42,252 nt of DNA from Phoronis australis. Lineage: Eukaryota; Phoronida; Phoronidae. Numbering within the stretch: position 1 is the stretch's first letter; every line of letters begins with the position of its first letter. Positions 11,301 to 21,478 of this stretch are shown one piece after another. The stretch is taken from contig NMRA01000172.1 in NCBI GenBank assembly GCA_002633005.1, positions 77,977-120,228 on the forward strand, written 5' to 3'. A model generated the notes under the pieces. The model saw only the letters and a program-made list of their open reading frames with translations, did no database searches and was not told the DNA's origin. Position numbers and translations under genes: made by a program.

Positions 11301-14300
11301 CCTGGGTGAGGTAAGAAAATTAAAGAATGTCACAAAAGTATTGCTATTGTATGTGCACCCCTAGCTGAAGATGATGTCATATAGTAAAACCTGGAGACTT
11401 TCTGGCTTACACTGGTCACTGCTTGGATTCCGTGTGTCCTCAAGACATCTTTTATTATGCCTATTCAACACAACTTTTGTATTCAAGCTAATGAAGTAGA
11501 CAGGTAATTGCTAGCACTACTTTCTTAATAGGTTGGTTGTTATTACACATGTCAGGTTTTCTCTGATATTTGCACTGAGTTACAGCCTGAAATGTCCAAA
11601 GTACAGGTTTGACGACATTTTAGATATTACAAAGTTGCTAAAAATGGTAACTTTGGTTCATCTTGACAAAGGCCATTTCCCAAACAATCTTTGGTTTTAA
11701 ATATGTTTCATACTGTTTTCATCATTTTATTTTTAATACTCCAGTCTTCTTTTAATTGGTTTGTTTCCTGCCAGCATGCTATCTTTTGCCGAAACAGTGT
11801 CAGATTTTGATTGTCACTCAGTGAAGCTTGGAAGTCAGCTCTCACCCACCAACCCACCTCATCTATTGCTTGGATTTTCTCAGTGACTTTGAAGCTAGCC
11901 ATAGTTAGTCTATACAACACGTATTTCATTGCCAGCTGATTACCGAATATCACAGTTTTCCAGTTAGCATGCGACTCCTCAAATAAAGTAGTTCGACATG
12001 ACTGAGCACTAAGTGCTGTCTTAAGAACTTTTGACATCTAATTTGGTCACCGTGTGGTGTTTCTATTTGTCGTTATGTAGTTTGGTTGTATATTAAAAGA
12101 TGAAACCATGTGGAATTGTTAATTATGATTTGCGTTTGGAAATCCTCAGAGTAAATCAATACGCATAGTCGTTATCTTCAATCCGTAACCAGTGTTTGTA
12201 GTTTTCAGCTTATTAGTTTATTGACATTAAAAAATCAAAAAAACATACTATGTTGTTTTTCCAGCTGAATACCAACATAATGTTTATTTTTAACAAGAAT
12301 TATTGATTTATGGATTTTGAAATTTCGCCAGTTTGTACAGGCATAGATGTTTATGGCTTGGTAATTACACTTAATTGTTTCTTGCTCGCACTGGCCAATG
12401 CGGTCATCACCACTCTTGTGCCGCACTCTCTTTGATCCAAGTGAAAGTTGCTCAGAAAAAGGTTGAACGAGCAGCAGTGAAAATTCCCGCGTATCTTTAG
12501 AAATGTGTGTTTTCCTTGTAAGCGAATTATTCACGGCATGAGAAATATGAATTCCTAAGCATACAAGGTAACTATTTACAATGTGTCTGGGCATATCGCT
12601 GTTATCTTTGTCAGGGCTTCAGGCATAAGCTGTTGTATCTCCTGAACATATGACAGGATCTTCATGAAATACTCCTTTCACATCCATAATACACTTGCTC
12701 AGAAGAACAAAAGCTCGGCGTGAGTGCACGAGACATAATGTGAGTGCAATTAAAGGCCATTGTTTACCTTAGGTCTGCATAATTAGGGGAGATCATGTAC
12801 TTGCAGTGTGCTTGCATAGCATTTCGTCTGTAAAATTCCCCTGATTTTTGCGTGGAGAATGCGAATTTTGTTGTGTTTAGGTCCAGTCATCAACATGAAT
12901 ATGTGTGTGGATTTTTTTACACTTGCCTATCATCAACTAACCTATAGCTCAGTCTTCCACAGTTTATCGGTTTTTGACGCGCATGATCTTTTCTTCTTGC
13001 AGAGAGTTCATGAACACCATCCTCAGTTTCCCCAAGCCAATAGTTGCAGCAGTCAATGGCCCAGCCATCGGTCTCGGTGTGGCTATCCTGCCTCTCTGTG
13101 ATATCGTGTACGCTAGTGATAAAGCATCGTTCTACATGCCGTATGCCAGGCTGGCCCAAACCCCCGAGGGTTGTGCTTCTCTAACACTGGGACAAGTGGT
13201 GGGCCAGGCTATGGTAAGACTCATCTCTCACTGTATCTGGAACATGTTTTCTGTTGCCAAAATTTTCACAAACATTTAAGTCTGGTCTGGACGCCGCCTG
13301 TTTTTTGGGGTTTGTTAAGCCTGACTGCCTTGCTGCAAATAATCAGAAATTAATCAGCGTGTTGTTATTCCATTATTTACAAGCCATGCTCATAAGGAAG
13401 TACAATTTCCATTATGTTATTTTTGTTGAAGGAAATGGTACTAAGTAATACTATAGAATTGGACCTCTGTATGCTAAATAGGCAAACCACTCTTTGTACA
13501 TGGTCTCAAGCTTTGAGGAAATGTCGTTATTTTTCTTTTTGGAGCTCTTAAACCACCTCTAGTTTGGCTTGAGGATAATTTTAGATCAAGTAGTCTAAAT
13601 GAAAAGTTGGTTTTCACAATGGAACGCAGATTTATGGTCACTTTAATTCGTGCATGGGAAGTGGCATAGTGCATAAATTTAATTCTTGTTAACAATTATT
13701 GTTCTTGAGTTTATGTCCACAAGACCACAATTGAGTTTTAAGATTTTCAATTTAGATGCCCTAGGCATTGTCCGGAGTCACCGAATATGATACTACAAAT
13801 AACACCGCAGGACTCTTATCGTAATTAGCCTGATTGGATTATACATTAGTTAACAATTCTTTTATCTAAGATTGTCAAAGCAAAATAACTTGTTTGTTGG
13901 CTGATTTGTTTTGACAAACAATTCTAAGGATTTCTGTAACATTACTGTGTTAATATGATTGATGACTGCTTTCAATGTCCGCAGTGTGTTAGTTGCTTTC
14001 ATTTACAGTTACATTGTGAACATTATATTTAATGAAAACGTAACAATGTTTCTTTAACTTTGAGCTCTCACAAAATAGTGGAGTTACTTATTGCTATAAC
14101 TATGATGTCAGAAGAATTTGGCAGCAGCTCCTACTGTAAACAAAATTTGTCGAACACACAACAATGTTCTCGATTAATAATTTTCAACAAAATTCTATCG
14201 AGCTCTCTTTTTGTTTGATGGTTGTTCACAGCGTGAACATTGCTGTGTGTTCAGCAATACTAAGGTGTGTAAAATAAAAGTAAAGGTCCGGTATTACCAA

Positions 14301-15550
14301 ATAGCAGCATTGTACTGGAAAAGGCGGATGATCAGCAGAAACTAGTGTGCAACTTGGCATTAAAGCCATTTTTTGCATTTTTTGGTAAAAGGAAGTCATT
14401 TTAAATGAATTGTCTCACAGCAAAGGATACCTTTTAAATTTGTAAAAATGTTAGTCAAGCCTCCGTGTTAACTTGAGTTTGGTTGAGAAACATGGGGTGA
14501 TTCATACACAAAGTTCTCTGATGTTGTAGGCTGCAGAAATGTTGCTGGGTGGCCGAAAGTTGACGGCAATCGAGGCCTATCAAGTGGGCCTGGTGTCGCA
14601 AGTGTTCTGGCCTACAAGTATGATGCAGGAAGTCATACCGCGCGTCTGTAACATGGCCTCTTTTTCAGCTAAGGTAGGTCCACACTGCATGCTGTCAAAA
14701 TAAGTGTTGTAAGACATTATTTTTGCGAGCACACCCTTCTATGGTTTTGTATGTATTAAGTCTGCCTGATGTTGCTGGAAAGGACTGCATACTGTTACTG
14801 AGCATAGAAAACTTTGATTCTAAAGTGCTCGGAATTTCCCCAATTTTGCAATAAGAAAGAAAATATATTGCTGTTTATTTCGACACCTGTGTGCTCTAAC
14901 ATCTCTTCCCTTGAGCAAAATAGCTTGTCTTCAGAGAACAGTACATGGATCTCTTTCAAACACCTGTGAGTCACAAATTGTTAGATTGACTCCTGGGCTT
15001 AACACAAATCCTGGAGCATTGCAACTCAACTTTGAATAAGGGTGCGCCATTGGAGATTTGAAATATTCTCTTGAAAAGTATAGTTTTATGCATCTGTGGA
15101 ATTCATTCCCTGTCCAGATACTACCTCATGTTTTTTTCTTGAAAATTTGGCACAGTGGTATTTTATGTAGCTGAAAGTTATCCTAGCCCAGCGTTGATTG
15201 GCCAATAATAGGCTTTAGAAAGATCAATCCTGTTTGCTCCAAAAGAGTCCCCAGTGATTGGCGCATAACCAGTCACAGGGAACACATTGAAAATTAGCAC
15301 GCTGGCTCTTATTTGATTTAGAGAAACCTCGCAAGCACTCGAGCCATTTCTGGCTTCTTGCCATGTAAGACAGTTTGGTCATTTTCAGGCACTGGAAGCT
15401 ACAAAGCTGCTCATTCGTGGTCACCAGAAGTCCAAGCTGGAATACACCAATGAAAGCGAGTGTAACTTACTCATTGACATGTGGGCTGCCCCAGAGTGTC
15501 ACAAGGCTATCCAGAATTACCTAGAAGATGAGAATGATATCTTGTTCTGA
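2342..15550 (+). CDS. CDYL: Chromodomain Y-like protein (CDYL/CDYL2 family), 7 exons, 655 aa
   Basis: The coding exons are 2342-2368, 4385-5171, 9734-10206, 10873-11036, 13003-13213, 14530-14673 and 15389-15550. All junctions are GT-AG and the joined frame is open to TGA at 15548. Residues 7-58 form a chromodomain with the methyl-lysine cage positions Y8, W29 and F32. Residues 60-390 are a Lys/Ser-rich linker, likely disordered. Residues 400-650 form an enoyl-CoA-hydratase-like (crotonase) fold. The two acidic residues that catalyse hydration in ECHS1 align with A511 and Y531, so classical hydratase chemistry is not expected. Vertebrate CDYL proteins read repressive histone methyl marks and bind HDAC and methyltransferase complexes; a reported effect on histone crotonylation is debated. 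The start MAEEDCVYEV matches the short vertebrate isoform with an intact chromodomain. The length is similar to human CDYL (598 aa). CDYL and CDYL2 cannot be told apart here; a pre-duplication single copy is likely. Confidence 0.93.
2369..4384 (+). other. CDYL-like intron 1
   Basis: This 2.0 kb intron has no recognised gene. A degraded inverted-repeat element lies at about 3440-3660, with left end GGTAAAATCTCACCAATT and right end ATTGGTGACATTTTACTA as imperfect inverted ends. It shares internal words (AATTTCACCTGTCC, TTAATAGCTATG) with the elements at 16582 and 30923. A related fragment sits near 4260-4335. Confidence 0.55.
3440..3658. mobile_element. Degenerate short inverted-repeat element
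   Basis: GGTAAAATCTCACCAATT at the left pairs imperfectly with ATTGGTGACATTTTACTA at the right. The interior shares AATTTCACCTGTCC and AATAGCTATG words with the two clearer copies at 16582-16816 and 30923-31160. It is an old, non-coding member of that family. Confidence 0.5.
4385..5171 (+). CDS. CDYL: CDYL-like exon 2 (chromodomain and basic linker)
   Basis: The acceptor is TTTGCAG|GTGGAC. The exon completes the chromodomain (CEYLIRWKNF, then WDTWEP) and continues into a linker rich in K, S and T, with runs such as KKKMN and KRETC that could be nuclear targeting signals. It closes at GGCCAG|GTAAGT in phase 1. The frame stays open past the donor to 5239, but the homology-consistent splice joins 9734. 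Confidence 0.9.
5861..5945 (+). repeat. 17-bp minisatellite, five units
   Basis: Five head-to-tail units of the type CTCCGCGCTCAAAATGG start at 5861, 5878, 5895, 5912 and 5929. They differ at a few positions and are GC-richer than the surrounding intron. A sixth partial unit follows. Confidence 0.85.
6416..7122. other. Assembly gap (707 N)
   Basis: This is unsequenced DNA inside intron 2. Its right edge falls inside a 27-bp tandem repeat, so the gap probably reflects an unresolved minisatellite. The flanking exons splice in frame without it, so no exon has to be missing, although one cannot be excluded. Confidence 0.95.
7123..7235 (+). repeat. 27-bp minisatellite abutting the gap
   Basis: Four near-perfect units beginning GTGAACAATGAGGTACTGGT start at 7123, 7150, 7177 and 7204, and a partial fifth follows. 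The array starts at the last N, so its true length is unknown. Confidence 0.92.
8513..8631 (+). repeat. Short tandem duplication, units of 55 and 48 bp
   Basis: Units starting TACCTAAGTCCCTGAATA at 8513 and 8568, with a partial unit at 8616, share the end GTATGTACGTCGGGTAC. The first unit carries an extra 7 bp in the middle. No function is apparent. Confidence 0.85.
9734..10206 (+). CDS. CDYL: CDYL-like exon 3 (Ser/Pro linker and start of the crotonase-like domain)
   Basis: The acceptor is TTGTTACAG|TTGCTC, and the junction codon GTT is shared with exon 2. The first half is Ser/Pro/Thr-rich, with several SP and TP sites that kinases could target. A KRKGGG/acidic stretch follows. The family-typical RLSIRQSESSFKYKEIVV (about residues 388-405) and NALNPN lead into the fold. 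The donor is CCTAAT|GTGAGT. Confidence 0.88.
10873..11036 (+). CDS. CDYL: CDYL-like exon 4 (first oxyanion-type loop)
   Basis: It starts VFRELISALNNA after CCACCCAG. It contains KLVMLSGSGNTFCSGIDL, which matches the CDYL pattern of the first acyl-CoA-binding loop. It ends in phase 2 at TTAAG|GTAACA. Confidence 0.93.
11037..13002 (+). other. CDYL-like intron 4
   Basis: This is 2.0 kb with no recognised exon. Two antisense frames of 109 and 119 codons (11708-12037, 12235-12594) lack any known motif and I treat them as chance. No repeat structure stood out. Confidence 0.45.
13003..13213 (+). CDS. CDYL: CDYL-like exon 5 (core of the crotonase-like fold)
   Basis: It encodes REFMNTILSFPKPIVAAVNG and continues with PAIGLGVAILPLCD. 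This is the segment where ECHS1 has GGGCE; here the glutamate position is A511. The second catalytic glutamate position is Y531. The exon ends in phase 0 at GCTATG|GTAAGA. Confidence 0.95.
13214..14529 (+). other. CDYL-like intron 5
   Basis: This is 1.3 kb of AT-rich intron, with no gene or clear repeat recognised. Confidence 0.45.
14530..14673 (+). CDS. CDYL: CDYL-like exon 6
   Basis: It encodes AAEMLLGGRKLTAIEAYQVG and then LVSQVFWP, a highly characteristic CDYL/ECH segment (human CDYL has NEMLLSGRKLTAQEA). It is in phase 0 at both ends; the donor is GCTAAG|GTAGGT. Confidence 0.95.
15389..15550 (+). CDS. CDYL: CDYL-like exon 7 (C terminus and stop)
   Basis: The acceptor is ATTTTCAG|GCACTG. 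It encodes ALEATKLLIRGHQKSKLEYT and then NESEC, which aligns with the LEESKALVR and ANERECE of human CDYL. The stop TGA is at 15548-15550. A weak ATTAAA poly(A) signal lies at 15721-15726. Confidence 0.93.
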   Translation, partial: ALEATKLLIRGHQKSKLEYTNESECNLLIDMWAAPECHKAIQNYLEDENDILF

Positions 15551-16581
15551 AGTACCTTTCAAGTCTGGCTATCTGGTGACGCATCACAAAAGTCATCAAA
15601 CTTTACCAACCAATGTTTGTTACTGCATTTAATTTTTATTAATGACTTGTGACCTGTTAGTGAAATTGCCGCTCAATCTTTTTCTTTATTCTGTGATACA
15701 GAAGACTGGGGTAGTATAAAATTAAAGAGTGCAAAGTGTTTGTTACATCAGGAAAAACATGCTTACTCAGTTAAGAAGGTAATTGTTTTCACAAAAACCT
15801 GTTAATATCTGTTAATAGATGCTAAGACAGTTCCATGTGCTCTCCATACAAAAGAGAAACGCACAAATTTGTGATCACAAAACTGACAAAAATTATTTAA
15901 AACTTAATGATTTTGTTTTACATACTGTTTAGGGTGAAATTTTACATGGTCATTTTACCATGCTTTGCACATTAGGAAAAACTGCCAAAATTGCTGCCAA
16001 TTTTATATTTTCCGAAGACTGCAAACAATGGTAACTTAATAACCAAATGTTGTTTTATTTTTAACATCTTCACAGTACAAGGCAGTCTACTATGAGGCTG
16101 AAAATTTTTAAACTTTATTTTTGTGCACTAAATAGGCAAAGAGTTATCAGAACTTACAGTAAGAGTTAAACTTCTTTATTATTTTCTAAACCTATGATGT
16201 GTAAATTTATAAATAACTTTCAAGTACAAAGTTGACAGTATCGATTTGTGAACCTCAGATAGTCGAAACATCTACTCATCAGCTGTGTGTCAGTATTCCT
16301 GTTTTCTCGATGTGTACACTGTGTTGTAATTATTTAATTTTTTTACTGTGTTTATTGATGTGGCTGGTTGTTGCAAGTGGACAACCAAGCTAGTATAATC
16401 TCCTGTTCCCTAGATCGGGTTAGGAACCCCTGCCCTATCCTTATACTGGTGTCTAGTGTCACCATCTTGGATTGTCACTAGTGACATCTATCCACACATT
16501 GAAAAACCATGTACAGTCTTAAAAATTTGAACCTTCTGTAAAGGTGCTATCAGTTTTCCAGGGTATGCAGTCACTTATAGC

Positions 16582-16816
16582 TACAGTAAAAATTCTTCAA
16601 TTTGGGACCAAATTAATTATTAAAATTGCCACACTTCTATTTTTCAAAGGCTTAACACATTGTTGCAAATAATCAAAAATTTGCCAAATGTTTTTTAACA
16701 GTTACACCATGCAAACTACTAAATTTTCCTGAAAGGTTTTTTTTTTGAGAAATTTGACAAAATGAAATTTCACCTGTCCGCCATATTGTTTTCTAAAATG
16801 AAGAATTTTTACCGTA
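16582..16816. mobile_element. 235-bp MITE, terminal inverted repeat with TA ends
   Basis: TACAGTAAAAATTCTT at the left is matched by AAGAATTTTTACCGTA at the right. If the outer TA is the target duplication, the termini are CAGTAAAAATTCTT, consistent with a non-autonomous Tc1/mariner-like element. It has no coding capacity. The interior words GAAATTTCACCTGTCCGCC and CCATGCAAAC recur in the copy at 30923-31160. Confidence 0.8.
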
Positions 16817-18910
16817 CTCTGCGTATTTATTTGACGCAAGGAAATTGTGTTTGTTCTGTTTTTGTTAGTTTGTTGCAATGTTTGCTGTGGAATCAATATT
16901 TACTGTTACTGGTTTGATGCCTTTAACAGGTCATTGTTTTATTTATTATGTTTTTGTAGTAGCTTTTGACTATTTATTGTATTCATGAATGCAACATGTT
17001 AAAGCTAGTGACTTTGTCCCTCACCTATTGGTATTCTATGTTTATAGACGGTTGTTCAGCTAGCATCGGCACCCTCTAGGCTCTAGCACCGTCTAATTCA
17101 CTGCATGAAGTTTACAACCTTTCTCAGCCAAATTAGTCTCGGCCTTGTTATTTGACGAGTCTCGCCTATCGATTCTTGAGAGTATCTTTACTGTGCCACA
17201 AGAATGTAATTTGCATAATGGGGATAGAACAGCGCCATCTGTTGTTTTTACTCAGTAAAAAGTATATGTTATCGGTAGACAAGCTTAGAGGTGTAGAATT
17301 ACATAGTTTAAGATTTTAGAACTTTTAGTTTTTACTGGTTCCATTGGTTTGCTTGGTGCTACTTTAGAACTGCAGCAGTGTTTTGTGATATTGTGTTGTT
17401 TGGTGTTGTTTAGAAGGAAATTAAATGCCAAGAAGTAAATACTTTATTCTACATAATATTAAGCATATAACCCTTAAAATAATTGTATTATAGAAATTGG
17501 AACATCAAGTAAAAGTAAATATAAATATTGAAGACAAAAGTGCTGTTTGTTTATGTTTACATGGATGATCTGCACTTTTGGCAAGGAGACAAAACTTGGG
17601 AAGACGTGATTAACCTAAGCTATACTTCAACAATACAGTCACGGTCAAGTTTTATACTTGGATACGACCTGCATGCCAATTTTGGAAAATATTTTCTAGT
17701 CTACAAACTGGCAATATGGATTTTGAGTAAAGACGAAAGTTAGCAATGAGTAGAATGCTGAGGAAATATTTGCAAAAAATGTACTTGGATTTAAAGCGGG
17801 GAAGACTGCTTTGTGTAAAAGAAACTGAATTATGGTTTAAATCACTCACCCTTATAGAATTGGACTTTACTTATTCCTTACTCAGATGAGAAGTTATTTT
17901 GATCTTAGATTTAACAGCTTGCTATTTATCCTCGACCAGTTTCATCCAAATGTACGGGCAGGCATCGTGAGAATGACTTTGTTGTAACAAAACTCACACA
18001 CACAATGCCAAGCAGACACCAGGGTCATCAGTAAGGTGCAACTTAGTAAAGAATCGTGCACATGTAGGATCATGCTAAATGACAAATCAAAAATGCACGT
18101 GTCTTGAGGTAAGTGGGCAAAATGCTTTAACTTAGAGATGGTTGTAAATCTCAGTTGTCATCAGATAACCAACCTTTTTAATTTGACTGGAGAGTTCACA
18201 GCTGGGGTTTACCAAGGTCACTGTCTGACAGCAGATCCCTTTAAGCAAACATATCGGTTTTATGGTACTGCCTATTACAAAAACTGTTTCATTATCCCTA
18301 GTTGGTTTTGCGTAGTTGTGCCCAAAATGAAGGTATGGCTTTTGCATCTATTGCCATCATTCTTTCAACACATTAAAATTGTTATTTTGCTCATCACTGT
18401 ATGAAAACATAAGGTGCTATATGCTTTATCTTGAACTGCAAAATGTTGAAGCCAGTGAACTAAGTCTAAAAAATAACCTACTAGAAAGTAAAAGGAACAA
18501 ATAAACTGCACTTCATGTGAACATGACAAATATGGCAAGCATAAACAAGATTTGAATGAAAACTTACGTCAAGTTTTTTGCAGACGTTATGACTACAAAA
18601 GCCATGCTCCTGTGCTTGCTATACAGATTATTTAGCTTCAAATGAGCCCAGAACAGTGAGAAACTTTGGACCATAAGTGAACTAATGATAACTTAATTTT
18701 TCACACATTTAATAAGTTTTATTGCAGTACAATAATAAGAACGATAGTGGTTCTAACAACCTAATTTGAATATTAAGTGATGAACAGAATTACATAATTC
18801 ACAACCATATTTCAAAGTTACATGAGACAATATTGTGTTAAATAAATATGTTCTAAAAGGACTAAAATCCATAGTCATATACAAATGTAGTGAAATATAT
18901 CAGACTTCAC

Positions 18911-19349
18911 CAGTGGCTGGTTGCAGAAACAGTCCCAAATAGGGACTCAACTAAGATCCCTAAGTCCTTTTGCGAATTTGTGTCTGTATGGACTCACGGA
19001 CGTAATATTTTTATATCATCTCATCTTTATTATGATCTCCTCTTTGACATTTTCTCATAATATACAGTGTAACTAAACATTGAGCCCAGAGTTAATTGAA
19101 AATAAATAGGGACTCAATCCTTAAATCGGTGGTGTTGCATGAAAAGATCCCTAATTATTTTCGATAATATTGACAATTCAACGTAGAGCTCACTCTCGAT
19201 TTGTGTCAAAGTTAAAAGTTGACTTAGTAATGAAACTAAAACAATACAAGAAAGGGCAGTCGATGTTTTCACAAGTCCAAAGATACGCAGTAGATTTAGG
19301 GACCTTAGTTGAGTCCCTGTTTGGGACTGTTTCATGCAACCGGGCACTG
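18911..19349. mobile_element. 439-bp MITE with ~58-bp terminal inverted repeats
   Basis: The left end CAGTGGCTGGTTGCA...ACAGTCCCAAATAGGG (18911-18968) pairs with the right end ...TTTGGGACTGTTTCATGCAA, finishing CCGGGCACTG at 19349. The similarity runs inward past CTAAGRTCCCTAA. No transposase frame is present. I could not see a clean target duplication, so the superfamily is open. Confidence 0.8.
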
Positions 19350-21356
19350 GAGTCTTGTTTCATGAAAGTGACTTAAGACATAAGACAGACGTCTGGTCCT
19401 CACTCTTCCACTTCACACCTGCTGAGAATGGTTAAGTCAAGTAACTATGAGCACATCTAGAAATAATTAATAAAATATATCCAAGTAACAAGCAGTTGTC
19501 TGCCCGGTATATTTCCCGAGACTTTGCGCTTTTGCGAGATTTAATTATTTTTCATAATTAGTTACATGGCGTGTAAGACCATACTTCTGACTATATAAGT
19601 CTTCAGTAACCTTTCAGGACACCATGGGTAGGTTTATCGAGCCTATTCTTTCTGGCAGTAAGTGGCCAGAAATAAAACACACAACATAAAATTCTACAGT
19701 GTGTTCAGAACAAAGCAACAGCTGCTTGATTTAATCTCAAATTTATTTCGCTAAGAAGACAGAGTTTACAAAGACGAAATTTCTTTCATATATGGATATC
19801 CTGTGACGCTGATCAGCTCTGCGTGAAAGTCATTAGAACACCCTACACCACATATTACACTAGTTTTTGGTGGTGGCACGATGACAGCAACGAATTCAAA
19901 TTTTTAAAAATAAGCAGTGTTTCAAACTCTCACTGTTTCAAATCTCTGATATGAGAACAGAGCTGAACAATAAGGCAACATCATCTCACGAAAACGTGGG
20001 TCACTGGCACGTGAAAAGATGACTAGCAGCTGACTAGCACTTTAAGTCAGTGGCGGCCATTTTGAAGACAAGAGTTGTAAGAATGTCTGACATCTCATCA
20101 AAGGGTAACAAAATCTAAGAATGGACTAAAGTGTAATTCCATCAAACATGTAAGAAACAAACCTTACTGCATGTTTATTGCCTAGGTTTCAATCAGCAAC
20201 TAATAGTGCAACAACTTCGTGATAATGACAGTCGTTACCACCTCGAGGATAAAAACTACTACGAAAAGTCTATAAGATTCTGATGCAAACACTCTTAAAA
20301 CTGGCCAGTATATAATAAATAAAAAATAGTGATCGTAGTTTACAGTGGCCTTATCACAAACAATGCACTCTAGAAAATAACATGCCATGTAATTTTGAAC
20401 AATATAAACAAAATTATTGAATAATGGGAGACTAATTACATACGTGTTTGTTAAAGGGGAGCATTCATTATGAGGACACTTTATTTATGGTGTGGCGCCA
20501 CATTCAAAACCTAAACTACTCTTCTCATGACATTTAGCATGATGTGTCTAGATGCACCTAAAAGTCCTTAATTGTAGGCCATTATAGGAAAACGTTTGTT
20601 CACCATAATCATATGCTTAGCTTTAAAACAATTTTATTCAATACCATGTCATTTTAGCACTGCTATGTTTTAATAAACTATCACAATCGGAATTCATTCC
20701 ATAACAAGTTAAAACTTTATGTCCCAAAGCACTAAAAGTGTCACGGAACCAGCCTGTTTTATTAAAATGACAGCCATATTGCTTTTGCATTAAAAATATC
20801 TCATTTATACAACCAGCAACAACATCTGCCATGCAACGATTTGCGCGTAAATAATTATGTTTATTAAGCTTTCGTCATCACCTTCATGTAGATCTCTTAT
20901 TTAGTTACAAATGCAGACGACATCGGTTTCCAAATCCAAATATCAATCAAGTCCTTTGCTAGGTGTTCGTGCAGTCTTTTGTCTCACATAATGACTTGAA
21001 ACCAAACGTCTACCCCAACTGATGATGTCAGCAGTTCTTGTGCAAATCTATTGACACAACACAAAGTATGATGAAATGCACAGAGTTTCTGAAGGGGCAT
21101 AAAATGACAATGTTGAAGTCTAACTAATTGAATTCAGCCTTCAGCAATGATTTGCCAGCAATTCTTAATCACACTTCTATTCTGCTTAAGGCTACAACTT
21201 GAGACTACATTACCTGTAGTCTTGAAAGTAAGTGTTTTACTTCAAAAATTGTCGAAAGCATGTGCACCATTAAGACTTCAATGATTAATATTCGTTTTCA
21301 AACAGAGAACACAGCTTTAGGACCAACAAACATTCAGCTGCCTAAAACCATAAGCA

Positions 21357-21478
21357 TCACGTGCTGCCATCTAGTGCCAATGAAGTGTGACCACCATCTT
21401 GAATCTCTTTCTTGGATACAAAGTCTATGAGGCTGCTTGCCAAATGCTGTCGGTTCACTTTATCAATGAAAGACTTCC
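21357..21478 (-). CDS. MAPKAPK5: MAPKAPK5 exon 13 (C terminus)
   Basis: The acceptor is AAACAG|GGAAGT. It encodes [20 protein letters not shown], matching human GRGFTDKVDRLKLAEIVKQV, and then a non-conserved tail. The stop TGA is at 21357-21359. Confidence 0.88.

Larger units (their letters stand above)
15551..21356. other. Convergent 3' flanks of the CDYL-like and MAPKAPK5 genes
   Basis: The two genes end tail to tail. The 5.8 kb contains the 3' untranslated regions, a TA-flanked element (16582-16816) and a CAGTG-ended element (18911-19349). Several AATAAA-type signals occur on the minus strand (for example opposite 20633-20638), so the MAPKAPK5 end cannot be fixed. No protein family was recognised in any frame. 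Confidence 0.5.

Noticed and set aside
11708-12594. Two antisense frames of 109 and 119 codons in CDYL-like intron 4
   Set aside because: No domain, signal or splice pattern supports them, and frames of this length arise by chance in 2 kb.
16447-16492. Self-complementary GTCACTAGTGAC region
   Set aside because: A 12-bp palindrome with only partial flanking symmetry; not enough to call an element or regulatory site.
17045-17095. 8-bp inverted words TAGACGGT and ACCGTCTA
   Set aside because: The arms are too short and 35 bp apart; without further pairing this is not distinguishable from chance.
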